In this document: piece after piece, positions 43,344 to 52,129 of the stretch
Layout: each line of letters starts with the position of its first letter
Position numbering within the stretch: position 1 is the stretch's first letter
Assembly: GCF_003072065.1 (NCBI RefSeq)
Contig: NZ_QCYG01000010.1
Coordinates: 1 to 64,000, forward strand
Length of the DNA stretch: 64,000 nucleotides
Direction of reading: 5' to 3'
From: Thalassorhabdomicrobium marinisediminis
Lineage (GTDB): Bacteria; Pseudomonadota; Alphaproteobacteria; Rhodobacterales; Rhodobacteraceae
Program-made: the position numbers and the translations under genes
The notes under the pieces: model-generated
The model's input: the letters and a program-made list of their open reading frames with translations, nothing else
The model's database searches: none
What the model was told of the DNA's origin: nothing

Positions 43344-44907
43344 CGGCGATCTCACCCCGCGCGGCGAGTTCGGCGCGGATCAACTTCTTGGTGATCTTGC
43401 CATAGCCGGACTTGGGCAAAGCGTCCCAGAACAGCACCCGCTTGGGAAGTTTGTAGCGCGGCACTTTGGCGCCCAGCCATTCGAGCAAGGCAGCAGCCTC
43501 GGGGGCGCTGTCACGGGGAACGCAGACGGCGACGCCAACCTCACCCCAGTCGCGGTCAGGCACGCCCAGCACGGCACATTCAGCGATTTGCGGATGAGTC
43601 AGGATCTTCTCTTCCAGCTCGCGCGGATAGATGTTGGACCCGCCCGAGATATACATGTCTGACGCGCGGTCGGTCAGATAGAGGAACCCTTCGGCGTCCA
43701 TATGGCCCAGATCGCCGGTCAGGAACCAGCCGTTGCGGAACGCCTTGGCGTTGGCTTCGGGGTTGTCGTGATATCCGGCGAAGACCGCAGGCCCGATCAC
43801 CGCGACCTCACCGGTCTCGCCCACGGGCACCTCGTTTCCTTCCGCGTCCTGCACCTGCACCTGCATGCCCGTGCGCGCAACACCACAGGTGCCGATGCGC
43901 ATCGCACTGTCGTCAGCCGAATGCTGTGCGGGCGGCAAAACTGTGATGTTGCCTGTCACCTCACCCAGTCCGAAATATTGCACCAGCACCGGCCCCAAAA
44001 CCTCAAGCGCGCGGACTTGATCGGCGCGATACATGGGCGCGCCCGCATAAACCACATAGCGCAGGCTGGAATGGTCGTATTCGTGAACGGAGGGGTGCTC
44101 GACCAGCATCTTGACGATGGTCGGCACGGTAAAGGCATTTGTCACGCGCCAGTCCTGAACCAGACGCCAGACCTCGTCCGGATCGAAGCGCGTGCCGCCG
44201 GGCAGGATCGTCTTGGCCCCCCGCGCGACCTGCGCCAGCTGATGCACGCCCGCGCCGTGGGACAGGGGGGCGACGACGATCGAGGCGTCGTCCGGCCCGG
44301 TGCCCGGCATCAGGTCGCACAGGTGGTTGGTCACCACGAAAGCCAGTTGTCCATGGGTCAGCACCGCCGCCTTGGGCTTGCCCGTCGTGCCGGAGGTGAA
44401 AAAGAACCACGCGGGGTCATCGCGCTCTACCTCGGCGGGTGTGACAGAAGCCTCGGCGTGGGCGGCGACAAGCGCGTCGTAATCGTCCGCCGAGGGTTCG
44501 CCGCCGATGGTGACGGCAAAATCGACCCCGTCGCAAGCCTCGATATGAGCGGCGAATTCGGCCCCCGCCAGCAGACCCTTCGCCCCCGAGGATTGCGCGA
44601 GCCAGGCCACATCTTCGGGCGTTTGGCGGAAGTTGGCGGGCACCCAGACGCAACCGAGCTTCCAGCAGGCGAAGGCGGCTTCAAACATCTGGTTGCAATT
44701 GGTCGATTGCACCAGCAGGCGGTCGCCCTTGGTCATGCCGTAGCGGTCGCGCAGGGCGGCGGCAAAGGCGGTGGCGCGGGCTTCAAGCTCAGCCCAGTTC
44801 CATGTTTTTTGCCCCCAGACCAGCCCGATGGCGTCGGGATGGCGGCGCGCGCTCTCAGACAGGAAATGCGCAAGGTTCATCACGCGGGTCGAGACCGGAA
44901 AGCTCAT
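43336..44907 (-). CDS. AMP-forming acyl-CoA ligase
   Basis: This 523-residue enzyme activates a carboxylic acid to its CoA thioester. It has the P-loop FFFTSGTTGKPKAAVLTH, the adenylate motif YFGLGEVTG, the GWFLTGDLGHMDAEGFLYLTD hinge region in part, and the C-terminal lysine in LPKSGYGKITKKLI. The acid substrate cannot be read; fatty, aromatic and amino-acid-derived acids are all possible. It overlaps the thiolase gene by an ATGA junction. Confidence 0.9.
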   Translation of the reverse strand: MSFPVSTRVMNLAHFLSESARRHPDAIGLVWGQKTWNWAELEARATAFAAALRDRYGMTKGDRLLVQSTNCNQMFEAAFACWKLGCVWVPANFRQTPEDVAWLAQSSGAKGLLAGAEFAAHIEACDGVDFAVTIGGEPSADDYDALVAAHAEASVTPAEVERDDPAWFFFTSGTTGKPKAAVLTHGQLAFVVTNHLCDLMPGTGPDDASIVVAPLSHGAGVHQLAQVARGAKTILPGGTRFDPDEVWRLVQDWRVTNAFTVPTIVKMLVEHPSVHEYDHSSLRYVVYAGAPMYRADQVRALEVLGPVLVQYFGLGEVTGNITVLPPAQHSADDSAMRIGTCGVARTGMQVQVQDAEGNEVPVGETGEVAVIGPAVFAGYHDNPEANAKAFRNGWFLTGDLGHMDAEGFLYLTDRASDMYISGGSNIYPRELEEKILTHPQIAECAVLGVPDRDWGEVGVAVCVPRDSAPEAAALLEWLGAKVPRYKLPKRVLFWDALPKSGYGKITKKLIRAELAARGEIADV

Positions 44908-46073
44908 GCCACGCGCTCCAGAATCGAGGCGTAAGAGGCCACGGCCGCGCCGCCCATGTTGAACACTCCGGCAAGTTCCGCATCCCGCACCTGCATGGCC
45001 TGCGCCTCACCCATCAGTTGCATCGCGGCCATGACGTGCATGGACACGCCAGTGGCGCCGATGGGATGGCCCTTGGATTTCAACCCGCCCGAGGGGTTCA
45101 CCGGCAAGCGGCCGTCCTTCAGCGTCCAGCCGTCGCGGATCGCCTGCGCCCCCTGCCCCGGCGCGGTCAGGCCCATGGCCTCATACTCCAGCAGCTCGGC
45201 GATGGTGAAACAATCGTGGGTCTCAACAAGGCTCAGATCTTCGACGGTGACACCGGCGGCGGCATAGGCCTGATCCCACGCGCGTTTAGCGCCTTCGAAG
45301 CGAGTGATGTCGCGGCGCGACAGGGCCAGAGGTTCGTTGGTGTGGCTGCGCGCGCGGAACCGGATCGCGCGGTTCAGATCGGCCGCCACCTCGGGCGCGG
45401 CCAGAACCAAGGCCGCCGCCCCGTCGGAGACAAGCGAGCAATCAGTGCGCCGCAAGGGCCCCGCGACCAGTGGGTTCTTATCCGACACGGAGTTGCAGAA
45501 GGCCACGTCGAAATCGCGCTGCATGTGGGCCAGCGGGTTGTGAACCCCGTTCTGGTGGTTCTTGGCCGCGATCATGGCCAATGCCTCAGACTGGTCGCCG
45601 TGACGTTGAAAATAGGTGGCGGCGATCTGCCCGAAGAGGCCCGCAAAGCCTCCGCCCACGTCCGCCTCTTCGCGGCGGTAGGACGCGCCCAGCAGGATGT
45701 CCCCGACCTCGACCCCCGGCGTGGCCGTCATCTTCTCGGCCCCCACGACAAGCGCGATCCGGCCGCGACCGCTGGCGATGAAGTCCATCGCGCCGTGCAG
45801 GGCAGCGGTGCCAGTGGCGCAGGCGTTCTCAAATCGGGTGGCAGGCACACGGGACAGCGCCTCATTGCCCATGCCCACCAGCGCGCCCTGAAAATCCTGA
45901 TCGGAGAAGCCGTTGTTGAACACGCCAACGAAGAGCCCGTCCACATCCTCGGGCCCTAGACCTGCGTGATCCAGCGCGGGACCGGTCACCTGTGCCATGA
46001 GCGCTTCGGTGTCCGGAGCGTCGCTGCGGCCGAAGGGGGTGTGGGCCCAGCCCACGATATGCGGATCGGTCAT
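44904..46073 (-). CDS. Thiolase-family acetyl-CoA acetyltransferase (SCP-x type)
   Basis: This 389-residue protein has the SCP-x/type II thiolase arrangement: nucleophilic cysteine in ENACATGTAALHG (around residue 85), the histidine in NPSGGLKSKGHPIGATG, and a C-terminal AGVFNMGGAAVASYASIL. It would cleave a beta-ketoacyl-CoA made from the acid activated by the neighbouring ligase. No dehydrogenase or hydratase of beta-oxidation is in the operon, so those steps must be supplied elsewhere. It overlaps the ligase and IclR genes by ATGA junctions. Confidence 0.9.
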   Translation of the reverse strand: MTDPHIVGWAHTPFGRSDAPDTEALMAQVTGPALDHAGLGPEDVDGLFVGVFNNGFSDQDFQGALVGMGNEALSRVPATRFENACATGTAALHGAMDFIASGRGRIALVVGAEKMTATPGVEVGDILLGASYRREEADVGGGFAGLFGQIAATYFQRHGDQSEALAMIAAKNHQNGVHNPLAHMQRDFDVAFCNSVSDKNPLVAGPLRRTDCSLVSDGAAALVLAAPEVAADLNRAIRFRARSHTNEPLALSRRDITRFEGAKRAWDQAYAAAGVTVEDLSLVETHDCFTIAELLEYEAMGLTAPGQGAQAIRDGWTLKDGRLPVNPSGGLKSKGHPIGATGVSMHVMAAMQLMGEAQAMQVRDAELAGVFNMGGAAVASYASILERVA

Positions 46074-46927
46074 GTCTTGTTCTCCTTTCGGGCGGCATGG
46101 GGCATCTGGCGCGCCAACCGCTGTTCAATTTCTTGCACCTCATGGTGCAGCAGGGCCGCCAGTTCACCGTCGCGCGGCGGCTGCATCCGGCTTTCGATGG
46201 CGGCGATGGACAAAGCACCGATCACCGAACCGTCCGGACGGCGCAGGGGCACGCCGATGCCCCAGCTTCCGGTGACGATCCGCCCGGGGTTGAGCGCGAA
46301 TCCCCGGCGGCGGGTGGCCTCTACATCCGCCTGCAACTGCGCGGCATCATACCCCGGATAGCTTCCCTGCAACCGGTCCGCGTTGTCTGCCACCACCTCG
46401 GCAACCTCGGCATCGGTCAGCGCGGCGAGAATCGCCAGCGATCCGGCGCCGATGCCCAGCGGATGCTGCGCCCCGGTTTCCAGCGCGTGGGTGCGGATCG
46501 GAAAGGCCCCGTCTTCCCGCAGGAGGCACACCGCCGTGGGGCCGCGCCGCATCGTCACGAATGCCGTGTCGCCACTGTCCCGCGCCAGCCGCCGCACCGC
46601 GTCTGCCGCGATCTCCAACAAGCCGTGGCGCGGTGTCGCCTGCGTGCCCAGAACATAGCTTTCTTCGCCCAGATGATACAGCCGCGTTACCGGGTCCTGC
46701 TCAACCAGACCGCGGCGCATCAGGGCCAGCATCAGCCGCCGCACCGTGGGCTTGCCCAATCCGGATGCGGACATGAGCGCGGACAAGGACACGCCCTCTC
46801 CGCCCCCCTGCCCCGCCGCGCGGCCGGTGATCTGCAACAGCGCCAGCGCCCGGTCCACGGCCTGACTACCCCGAACCGGAAGCGCATCCGCGTCGTCCAC
46901 AATGTGGACCGATTGACGATCACTCAC
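46070..46927 (-). CDS. IclR-family transcriptional regulator
   Basis: This 285-residue protein has an N-terminal winged helix-turn-helix (VSLSALMSASGLGKPTVRRL) and an IclR effector domain (LGIGAGSLAILAALTDAEVA and SWGIGVPLRRPDGSVIGALS). It is the first gene of the thiolase/ligase operon and is divergent from the TRAP transporter. A 15-bp palindrome lies within its first codons and a related one lies upstream of dctP, which suggests it represses both directions and itself. Confidence 0.9.
   Translation of the reverse strand: MSDRQSVHIVDDADALPVRGSQAVDRALALLQITGRAAGQGGGEGVSLSALMSASGLGKPTVRRLMLALMRRGLVEQDPVTRLYHLGEESYVLGTQATPRHGLLEIAADAVRRLARDSGDTAFVTMRRGPTAVCLLREDGAFPIRTHALETGAQHPLGIGAGSLAILAALTDAEVAEVVADNADRLQGSYPGYDAAQLQADVEATRRRGFALNPGRIVTGSWGIGVPLRRPDGSVIGALSIAAIESRMQPPRDGELAALLHHEVQEIEQRLARQMPHAARKENKT
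46895..46909. promoter_or_regulatory. Candidate IclR operator, copy 1
   Basis: GTCCACA-A-TGTGGAC is a perfect 15-bp palindrome inside the first codons of the IclR gene. Its core CCACA-n-TGTGG recurs 119 bases away upstream of the divergent dctP gene. Two copies of the same odd-length palindrome flanking a divergent regulator make an operator likely. Confidence 0.55.
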
Positions 46928-47012
46928 CGCAGCCTCCCCTGCTTTTCACCTCAAGACCTGCGCATTCCGCCACCTCAATGCAAGAAATATCTTGTCGCGG
47001 TCGCCGTTCTCT

Positions 47013-47031
47013 GTTCCACATTGTGGCGAAC
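47013..47031. promoter_or_regulatory. Candidate IclR operator, copy 2
   Basis: GTTCCACATTGTGGCGAAC contains the core CCACA-T-TGTGG (47016-47026) flanked by matching GTTC/GAAC ends. It lies immediately before the AAAGGAGG ribosome site of dctP, where bound protein would block transcription. Confidence 0.55.
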
Positions 47032-47046
47032 AAAGGAGGACGTCTT

Positions 47047-48048
47047 ATGAAAATGATCGCAAAGGCCGCTCTGGCCGCCATGTTGGCCACCACCGCGCTG
47101 TCCGGTGCCCATGCGGAAACCCTGCGCCTGTCGCACAACACCGGGGACACCACCACTTGGCATCAGGGGGCCGAGAAATTCGGGGAATTGCTGTCCGAGA
47201 AGACCGACGGCGCCTACGACGTCCGCGTCTTTCCCAACGCGCAGCTCGCCGGTGGCGACCAGATGCGGCAGGCGGAAATGGTCGGGCGCGGTGCGCTTGA
47301 CGTGGTGGTCACCTCTGCGATCAACGTGACCCCGCTGGTGCCCGAGATGGCCGTCTTCTCGCTGCCCTATCTCTATGCGGATTACGCGCAGGTCGATGCG
47401 ACGACCCAGGGTGAGCCTGCAAAACTGCTTGAGGATATCCTGCGCGACAAGGGGATCGAAGTCCTCGCTTGGGGCGAGAACGGCTTCCGCGAAGTGACCA
47501 ACAACGTGCGCCCCATCACCTCGCCCGAGGACATGAAGGGTCTGAACATGCGCGTGGCCGGTCCGATGTATATCGACGTGATGAACGCCTTGGGCGCCAA
47601 CCCCCAACAGATGCAATGGGGCGAGACGATGACTGCCTTGCAACAGGGCGTTGTTGACGGGCAGGAAAACCCCATCGGTGCGGTGATCATCCCGCAGCAG
47701 GTCTTCGAGGTGCAGAAATACCTGACCACCTGGCACTATTCCTATGACCCGATCTTCCTGGGCGTCTCGTCCGACCTCTGGGCCGATCTGGATGAGGAAA
47801 CACAACAGCAGATGCGCGACGCCGCCGTCGAAGCGATGGAGTACCAGCGCGAAATCACCCGCGAAGGCACGGCCGAGGGCGTGGCCTTCTTGCGTGAAAA
47901 GGGCATGGAGGTCTATGAGCCTTCGCAGGAGGAGCTTGCCGCCTTCCGCGAGGCCACGAAGCCCGCGTTCGACACCTGGGCCGCCGAAGTGGGCACCGAG
48001 ATCGTCGGCGCCTTTCAAGAGGCCATTGCCGAAGTGCAGGCAGACTGA
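47047..48048 (+). CDS. TRAP transporter solute-binding protein, DctP family
   Basis: This 333-residue periplasmic receptor has a Sec signal peptide (MKMIAKAALAAMLATTALSG, cleavage after AHA) and the DctP features LAGGDQMRQAEMVGRGALDV, the arginine segment LNMRVAGPMY and the GVVDGQENP motif. TRAP receptors of this type bind carboxylates, and the ligase in the divergent operon would activate such an acid. The start at MKMIAKA was chosen for AAAGGAGG upstream. A hairpin follows the gene before the small membrane subunit. Confidence 0.92.
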   Translation: MKMIAKAALAAMLATTALSGAHAETLRLSHNTGDTTTWHQGAEKFGELLSEKTDGAYDVRVFPNAQLAGGDQMRQAEMVGRGALDVVVTSAINVTPLVPEMAVFSLPYLYADYAQVDATTQGEPAKLLEDILRDKGIEVLAWGENGFREVTNNVRPITSPEDMKGLNMRVAGPMYIDVMNALGANPQQMQWGETMTALQQGVVDGQENPIGAVIIPQQVFEVQKYLTTWHYSYDPIFLGVSSDLWADLDEETQQQMRDAAVEAMEYQREITREGTAEGVAFLREKGMEVYEPSQEELAAFREATKPAFDTWAAEVGTEIVGAFQEAIAEVQAD

Positions 48049-48072
48049 TCGGGCGCAACATTGAAACGGTGC

Positions 48073-48091
48073 GGCCCCGGAAGACGGGGCC
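48073..48091 (+). terminator. Intra-operon hairpin between dctP and dctQ
   Basis: GGCCCCG and CGGGGCC pair perfectly around GAAGA. Located between the binding-protein gene and the membrane subunits, it may lower expression of the downstream genes or stabilise the dctP message. No T run follows, so transcription probably continues. Confidence 0.5.
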
Positions 48092-48117
48092 GGGCCGATC
48101 CGGGGAGGATCGCCACC

Positions 48118-48609
48118 ATGCGCTTTGTCTTGCGCGAGTTTGAAAAGATCGTTTGCGCCGTGCTGTTCCTTGGCATGACGCTGATCGGCTTCGCCAATGT
48201 CGTGGTGCGCTATGCCACCCATTATTCCTTCGCCGTGTCGGAAGAGATCCTGACCAACGGGTTTCTGCTGTTGACCGTTTTCGGCGCAGCAGTGGCCGCG
48301 CGGCGCGGGGATCATCTGGCGGTCACACTGGTGCAAGACGCCCTGCCCCGTCGCGCCGCGCAGGCGGTCTTCATCCTTTCGGTGATCCTGTCGGTGATCC
48401 TGCTTGCGGCTTCGGCGTGGTTTTCATGGGCTACCCTGATGAACCAGATCAGCAGCGGCATGCGCAGCTACGCGCTGGGGATTCCTGCGTGGTATTATCA
48501 GGTCGGCCTGCCCTTCGGCTTCGGCCTTATCATCCTTCGGTATCTGCAACACGCAGCCGAAATTTGGCGCGCCCCGCGTCAGGAACCACAGGCGACCCCC
48601 AGTGTTTGA
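48118..48609 (+). CDS. TRAP transporter small membrane subunit, DctQ family
   Basis: This 163-residue membrane protein has four hydrophobic segments and the DctQ-typical ANVVVRYATHYSFAVSEEIL and ARRGDHLAVTLVQDALPRR. The start was placed at MRFVLREFEK with GGGGAGG upstream. It overlaps dctM by 8 bases. Confidence 0.88.
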   Translation: MRFVLREFEKIVCAVLFLGMTLIGFANVVVRYATHYSFAVSEEILTNGFLLLTVFGAAVAARRGDHLAVTLVQDALPRRAAQAVFILSVILSVILLAASAWFSWATLMNQISSGMRSYALGIPAWYYQVGLPFGFGLIILRYLQHAAEIWRAPRQEPQATPSV

Positions 48610-49918
48610 TATCCTTGGCATGAGCGCCGGCACCCAGATGATTGTCGGCTTCTTTCTGTTGATCGCCCTGCGGGTGCCCGTGGCCTTCGCGCTTGGCCTG
48701 TCGGCGATGTATGCCATGTGGCAGATCGGGTTCGGCTTTGAGCTAGCGGGCGATCTGATCGCCACCGGCATCGCGAAATATGCGCTTCTGGCGATTCCGT
48801 TCTTCATTCTTGCCGGCACGCTCATGGGGACGTTGGGGATCGCCGAGCGCATGATCCGCTTCTTCCGCATCCTGATCGGCAATCTGCCCGGCGGCATGGG
48901 GGTGGTCGGCACTGTGGTCTGCCTGTTCTGGGGCGCGGTTTCGGGTTCGGGGCCAGCGTCGGTCGCCGCAATCGGGCCGATGATCATCAAGGGCATGCAC
49001 GAAGACGGCTATCCGCGCGCGGCGGCGGCGGCGCTGGTCTGCACGGGGGCGGCCTTTTCCATCGTCATCCCCCCCTCTATCGGGTTGGTGATCTACGGGG
49101 TCATCGCCCAGACCTCGATTTCAACCCTCTTCATCGCGGCGATCATTCCGGGGCTGTTCATGGGGCTGATGATGCTCGTCGTCCTGCCGTTTCTGAAACC
49201 GCGCGGGCGGGACAACCTCGACCGCCTGTCCCCCGCCCCCGAGACCGCCGGCTACTGGCGCGCGCTGGGGCGCAGCTTTCGCGAGTCCTTTTGGGGGCTG
49301 CTGACGCCCGTGGTGATCCTTGGCGGGATATATTCGGGGATTTTCACGCCCACCGAAGCCGCGCTGGTGGCGACCGTCTATGCGATCCTCGTGGGGGCTT
49401 TTGCTTATCGCACGCTCACCCTGCGGGCGCTTTATGACGCGCTTTCGGACGCGGCCTCCTCGTCGGCGGTGGTGATGCTGGTGGTGGCCTATGCGAGCCT
49501 GTTCGGCTGGGTCGTCACGGTTGAGGACCTGGTCGGGCAGTATTCGGGCCAGCTTCTGGGCCTGTCCGAGAGCAGCGCGGTGATCTTGATGGTGATCATG
49601 CTGATCCTGTTGGTCGCCGGCATGTTCATGGACCCGGTGACGGTGATGTTCATCTCCTTGCCGATCTTCCTGCCGGTGGTGCGCGAATTGGGCTGGGATC
49701 CGGTCTGGTTCGGCGTTCTGGTGATGATCAACCTTGCCATCGGACTGATTACGCCGCCGGTGGGGATCAATCTTTACGTGGCGGCGAACATCACCCGCAT
49801 GCCGTTGGAGCGGATCGCCCGGGGAGCCGTGCCGTTTCTGGTCATCAGCGTGATTGGTCTTGCCATCGTGGCGGCGATCCCCGCACTGTCGTTGGTGCTG
49901 CCCGAGCTGTTGCGCTAG
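48602..49918 (+). CDS. TRAP transporter large membrane subunit, DctM family
   Basis: This 438-residue, roughly 12-helix permease has the family motifs GAVSGSGPASVAAIGPMIIKG and INLAIGLITPPVGINLYVAA. The GTG start overlaps the dctQ stop by 8 bases. Together with DctP and DctQ it forms a secondary, ion-gradient-driven importer. Its 3' end overlaps the stop of the convergent BKACE gene by 4 bases. Confidence 0.92.
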   Translation: MFDILGMSAGTQMIVGFFLLIALRVPVAFALGLSAMYAMWQIGFGFELAGDLIATGIAKYALLAIPFFILAGTLMGTLGIAERMIRFFRILIGNLPGGMGVVGTVVCLFWGAVSGSGPASVAAIGPMIIKGMHEDGYPRAAAAALVCTGAAFSIVIPPSIGLVIYGVIAQTSISTLFIAAIIPGLFMGLMMLVVLPFLKPRGRDNLDRLSPAPETAGYWRALGRSFRESFWGLLTPVVILGGIYSGIFTPTEAALVATVYAILVGAFAYRTLTLRALYDALSDAASSSAVVMLVVAYASLFGWVVTVEDLVGQYSGQLLGLSESSAVILMVIMLILLVAGMFMDPVTVMFISLPIFLPVVRELGWDPVWFGVLVMINLAIGLITPPVGINLYVAANITRMPLERIARGAVPFLVISVIGLAIVAAIPALSLVLPELLR

Positions 49919-50688
49919 CCCTGCACGTCAGTCTTGGGGCGCAACGCGGCGATCTCCGCCACGCGGGCGGCGTTGTCGGGGGCCAGCGTGCCGGCGGCGG
50001 AATGCAAGTTGTTCTCGAACCCCACCCGCGCCTTGCCGCCGAGATCGAAAGCCCGTCGCAAACAAGCGGTTTCGGTCTGACCAAAGGCGCAGGCCGCCCA
50101 ATCGGCCCCCGGCGCGACAGTTTGCAACTGCGCCACCAGCGGAACGAGCGTCTCGGGGTCGGAATACTGGCCCGTGGTGTAGCGCCCCAGCACGATCAGC
50201 GCTTGCAGCGGCCCGTCGGGAATGCGCCCGGCCGTTCGCTCATCCGCCAAAAGGGCGATGTCGTCCGCGCCGTAAAGAATGTGCTGCACGGCGATCCCGG
50301 CCTCACGCGCCCAATGGTAGAAATCGGGCACAGGACCGTCGGCCAACATCTCGCGGATCGAGACGGATACGGCGGAGGGGACCACGTCGCGCACCAGTTG
50401 GCGCTGTTCGTGCGGGGTGTAGCGGCCCACGGCCTCGGTCGTGATCTGGACCTGCATGTCGGGGCAGCTGCGCGTCATCTCGGCCAGCAGCTCGCGGTAG
50501 AGCCCCGCGTCCAGTACATGCGCGCCAGAGGCATCGCGGACATGGGCGTGCAGCCCCCCTGCCCCCGCCTCCCAACAGGCTTGGGCGGTGGCAACCGTGT
50601 CTTCAACCGTCATCGGCAGTTGCGGATGATCGGCCTTGGTGCGGCGCGCGCCGTTGGGCGCGACCATGATGCGAGGCAGAGCGGTCAT
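49915..50688 (-). CDS. Beta-keto acid cleavage enzyme (BKACE, DUF849)
   Basis: BKACE enzymes condense a beta-keto acid with acetyl-CoA, giving acetoacetate and a new CoA ester. The 257-residue protein has the zinc-site HAHVRD motif near residue 48 and the family segments MVAPNGARRTKADHP, VQITTEAVGRYTPHEQR and KARVGFENNLHSAAG. It is shorter than the usual 270-310 residues. It overlaps the aminotransferase gene upstream by 4 bases. The classic role is in lysine fermentation (3-keto-5-aminohexanoate) or carnitine breakdown; the aminotransferase suggests an amino acid-derived keto acid here (inference). Confidence 0.87.
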   Translation of the reverse strand: MTALPRIMVAPNGARRTKADHPQLPMTVEDTVATAQACWEAGAGGLHAHVRDASGAHVLDAGLYRELLAEMTRSCPDMQVQITTEAVGRYTPHEQRQLVRDVVPSAVSVSIREMLADGPVPDFYHWAREAGIAVQHILYGADDIALLADERTAGRIPDGPLQALIVLGRYTTGQYSDPETLVPLVAQLQTVAPGADWAACAFGQTETACLRRAFDLGGKARVGFENNLHSAAGTLAPDNAARVAEIAALRPKTDVQG

Positions 50689-52010
50689 TGCGTCAACGCC
50701 GTATCGAGGGCGCGACCCAGTTTCTCGACCACTTCATCGAGTTGATCCTCACTTATGATGAAGGGCGGCGCGAGAAGCACGTGATCGCCGTGCTGCCCGT
50801 CGATGGTCCCGCCCATGGGATAGCACATCAACCCGGCCTCCATCCCGGCGGCCTTGATCTTCTTGTTGATCGCGCGCGCGGAATTGAAAGGCGCTTTGCT
50901 GTCGCGGTCGGCCACAATCTCGAGCCCGCGGAACAGCCCCCGTCCGCGAATGTCTCCGACATGGGCATGATCGGAGAAAGCTGTCTCTAACCGGGCAGAC
51001 AGAGCCTCACCCAGCTGTTGCACGCGCGGGATGAGCCCGCCTTCGGTCAATTGCGTCACCACCGCCAGCGCCGCCGCCGTGGCCATGGGGTGGCCCAGAT
51101 AGGTGTGGCCGTGCTGGAAAAAGCCGCTGCCGTCGGCGATGGTGTCGAAGATTTCAGAGGTGCAGAGCATCGCGCCGATGGGCTGATAGCCCGCACCAAG
51201 CCCTTTGGCGATGGTCACGATATCCGGCGCGATCCCGTCCTGCTCACAGGCGAACAGCGATCCCGTGCGCCCCATGCCGCACATCACCTCATCGAGGATC
51301 AGAAGAATGCCGTTGGCGTCGCAAATCTCCCGGATCCGTTTGAAATACCCCGCGACCGGGGGCACCGCGCCGAGAGTTGCGCCGACGACCGGCTCGGCGA
51401 TGAAAGCCATGACGCTCTCCGCCCCGAGACGGTCAATCTCGGCCTGCAACTCGTCAGCGACGCGCTGGCCGTAGGCCTCGGCGGTCTCGCCAGGCTCCTG
51501 CCCGCGATAGGCGTAGCAGGGCGCGATGTGGCTGGCTTCGATCAGCAGCGGATCGAACTGCTTGCGCCGCCAGGCGTTGCCGCCTGCCGCCAGCGCCCCC
51601 AGCGTGTTGCCGTGATAGCTTTGCCGCCGCGCGATGATCCGGTGGCGCTGCCCCTCCCCCTTCTCAAGGAAATACTGCCGCGCCAGCTTGATCGCCGCCT
51701 CGATGGCTTCCGACCCGCTTGAGACAATATAGGCGTGATTGATAGCCCCGGGCGCGTGACGCACCAGCAGCGCGGCGAGCGCCTCCGTCGGTTCAGACGT
51801 AAAGAATCCGGTGTGCGCATAGGCGATCTGGTCAAGCTGGGCATGCATCGCCGCGCGGACCTTTTCGTTGGAATGCCCCAGACAGGACACTGCCGCCCCG
51901 CCACAGGCATCCAGATAGCGTTTGCCCGTATCATCAATGATATAGCACCCGTCGCCGCGAATGGCGGTTGGCAGGTTAGCGCGCGATGCGCGATGGAAAA
52001 CAGACGACAT
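50685..52010 (-). CDS. Class III aminotransferase
   Basis: This 441-residue PLP enzyme has AYIVSSGSEAIEAAIKLARQ, the aspartate in ILLILDEVMCGMGRTG, and the PLP lysine in TIAKGLGAGYQPIGA. It fits the omega-amino-acid:pyruvate transaminase group. The start at MSSVFHRASRANLP was chosen over an upstream codon within the AT-rich control region. It heads an operon with the BKACE enzyme and is divergent from the amino-acid ABC importer, so it should transaminate the imported amine or amino acid. Confidence 0.92.
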   Translation of the reverse strand: MSSVFHRASRANLPTAIRGDGCYIIDDTGKRYLDACGGAAVSCLGHSNEKVRAAMHAQLDQIAYAHTGFFTSEPTEALAALLVRHAPGAINHAYIVSSGSEAIEAAIKLARQYFLEKGEGQRHRIIARRQSYHGNTLGALAAGGNAWRRKQFDPLLIEASHIAPCYAYRGQEPGETAEAYGQRVADELQAEIDRLGAESVMAFIAEPVVGATLGAVPPVAGYFKRIREICDANGILLILDEVMCGMGRTGSLFACEQDGIAPDIVTIAKGLGAGYQPIGAMLCTSEIFDTIADGSGFFQHGHTYLGHPMATAAALAVVTQLTEGGLIPRVQQLGEALSARLETAFSDHAHVGDIRGRGLFRGLEIVADRDSKAPFNSARAINKKIKAAGMEAGLMCYPMGGTIDGQHGDHVLLAPPFIISEDQLDEVVEKLGRALDTALTQ

Positions 52011-52045
52011 TTTCAGGTTCCCGGTTCTAGGCGGTTGGAAATCAT

Positions 52046-52082
52046 ATTTGCATTTTGCCTTTACTTGCAAATAAATTTGCAT
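52046..52082. promoter_or_regulatory. Triple ATTTGCA repeat in the divergent control region
   Basis: ATTTGCAT occurs at 52046-52053 and 52075-52082, and TTGCAAAT in inverted orientation at 52065-52072. The last two form TGCAAAT-AA-ATTTGCA, a 16-bp palindrome. They lie in an AT-rich spacer between the aminotransferase and the amino-acid-binding protein, and are the likely binding site of a regulator, perhaps the RpiR protein encoded at the far end of the operon. Confidence 0.6.
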
Positions 52083-52129
52083 ATTCATGCGGACAGGACA
52101 AGAGGTCCGTTCAACCCAAGGGAGGACAT

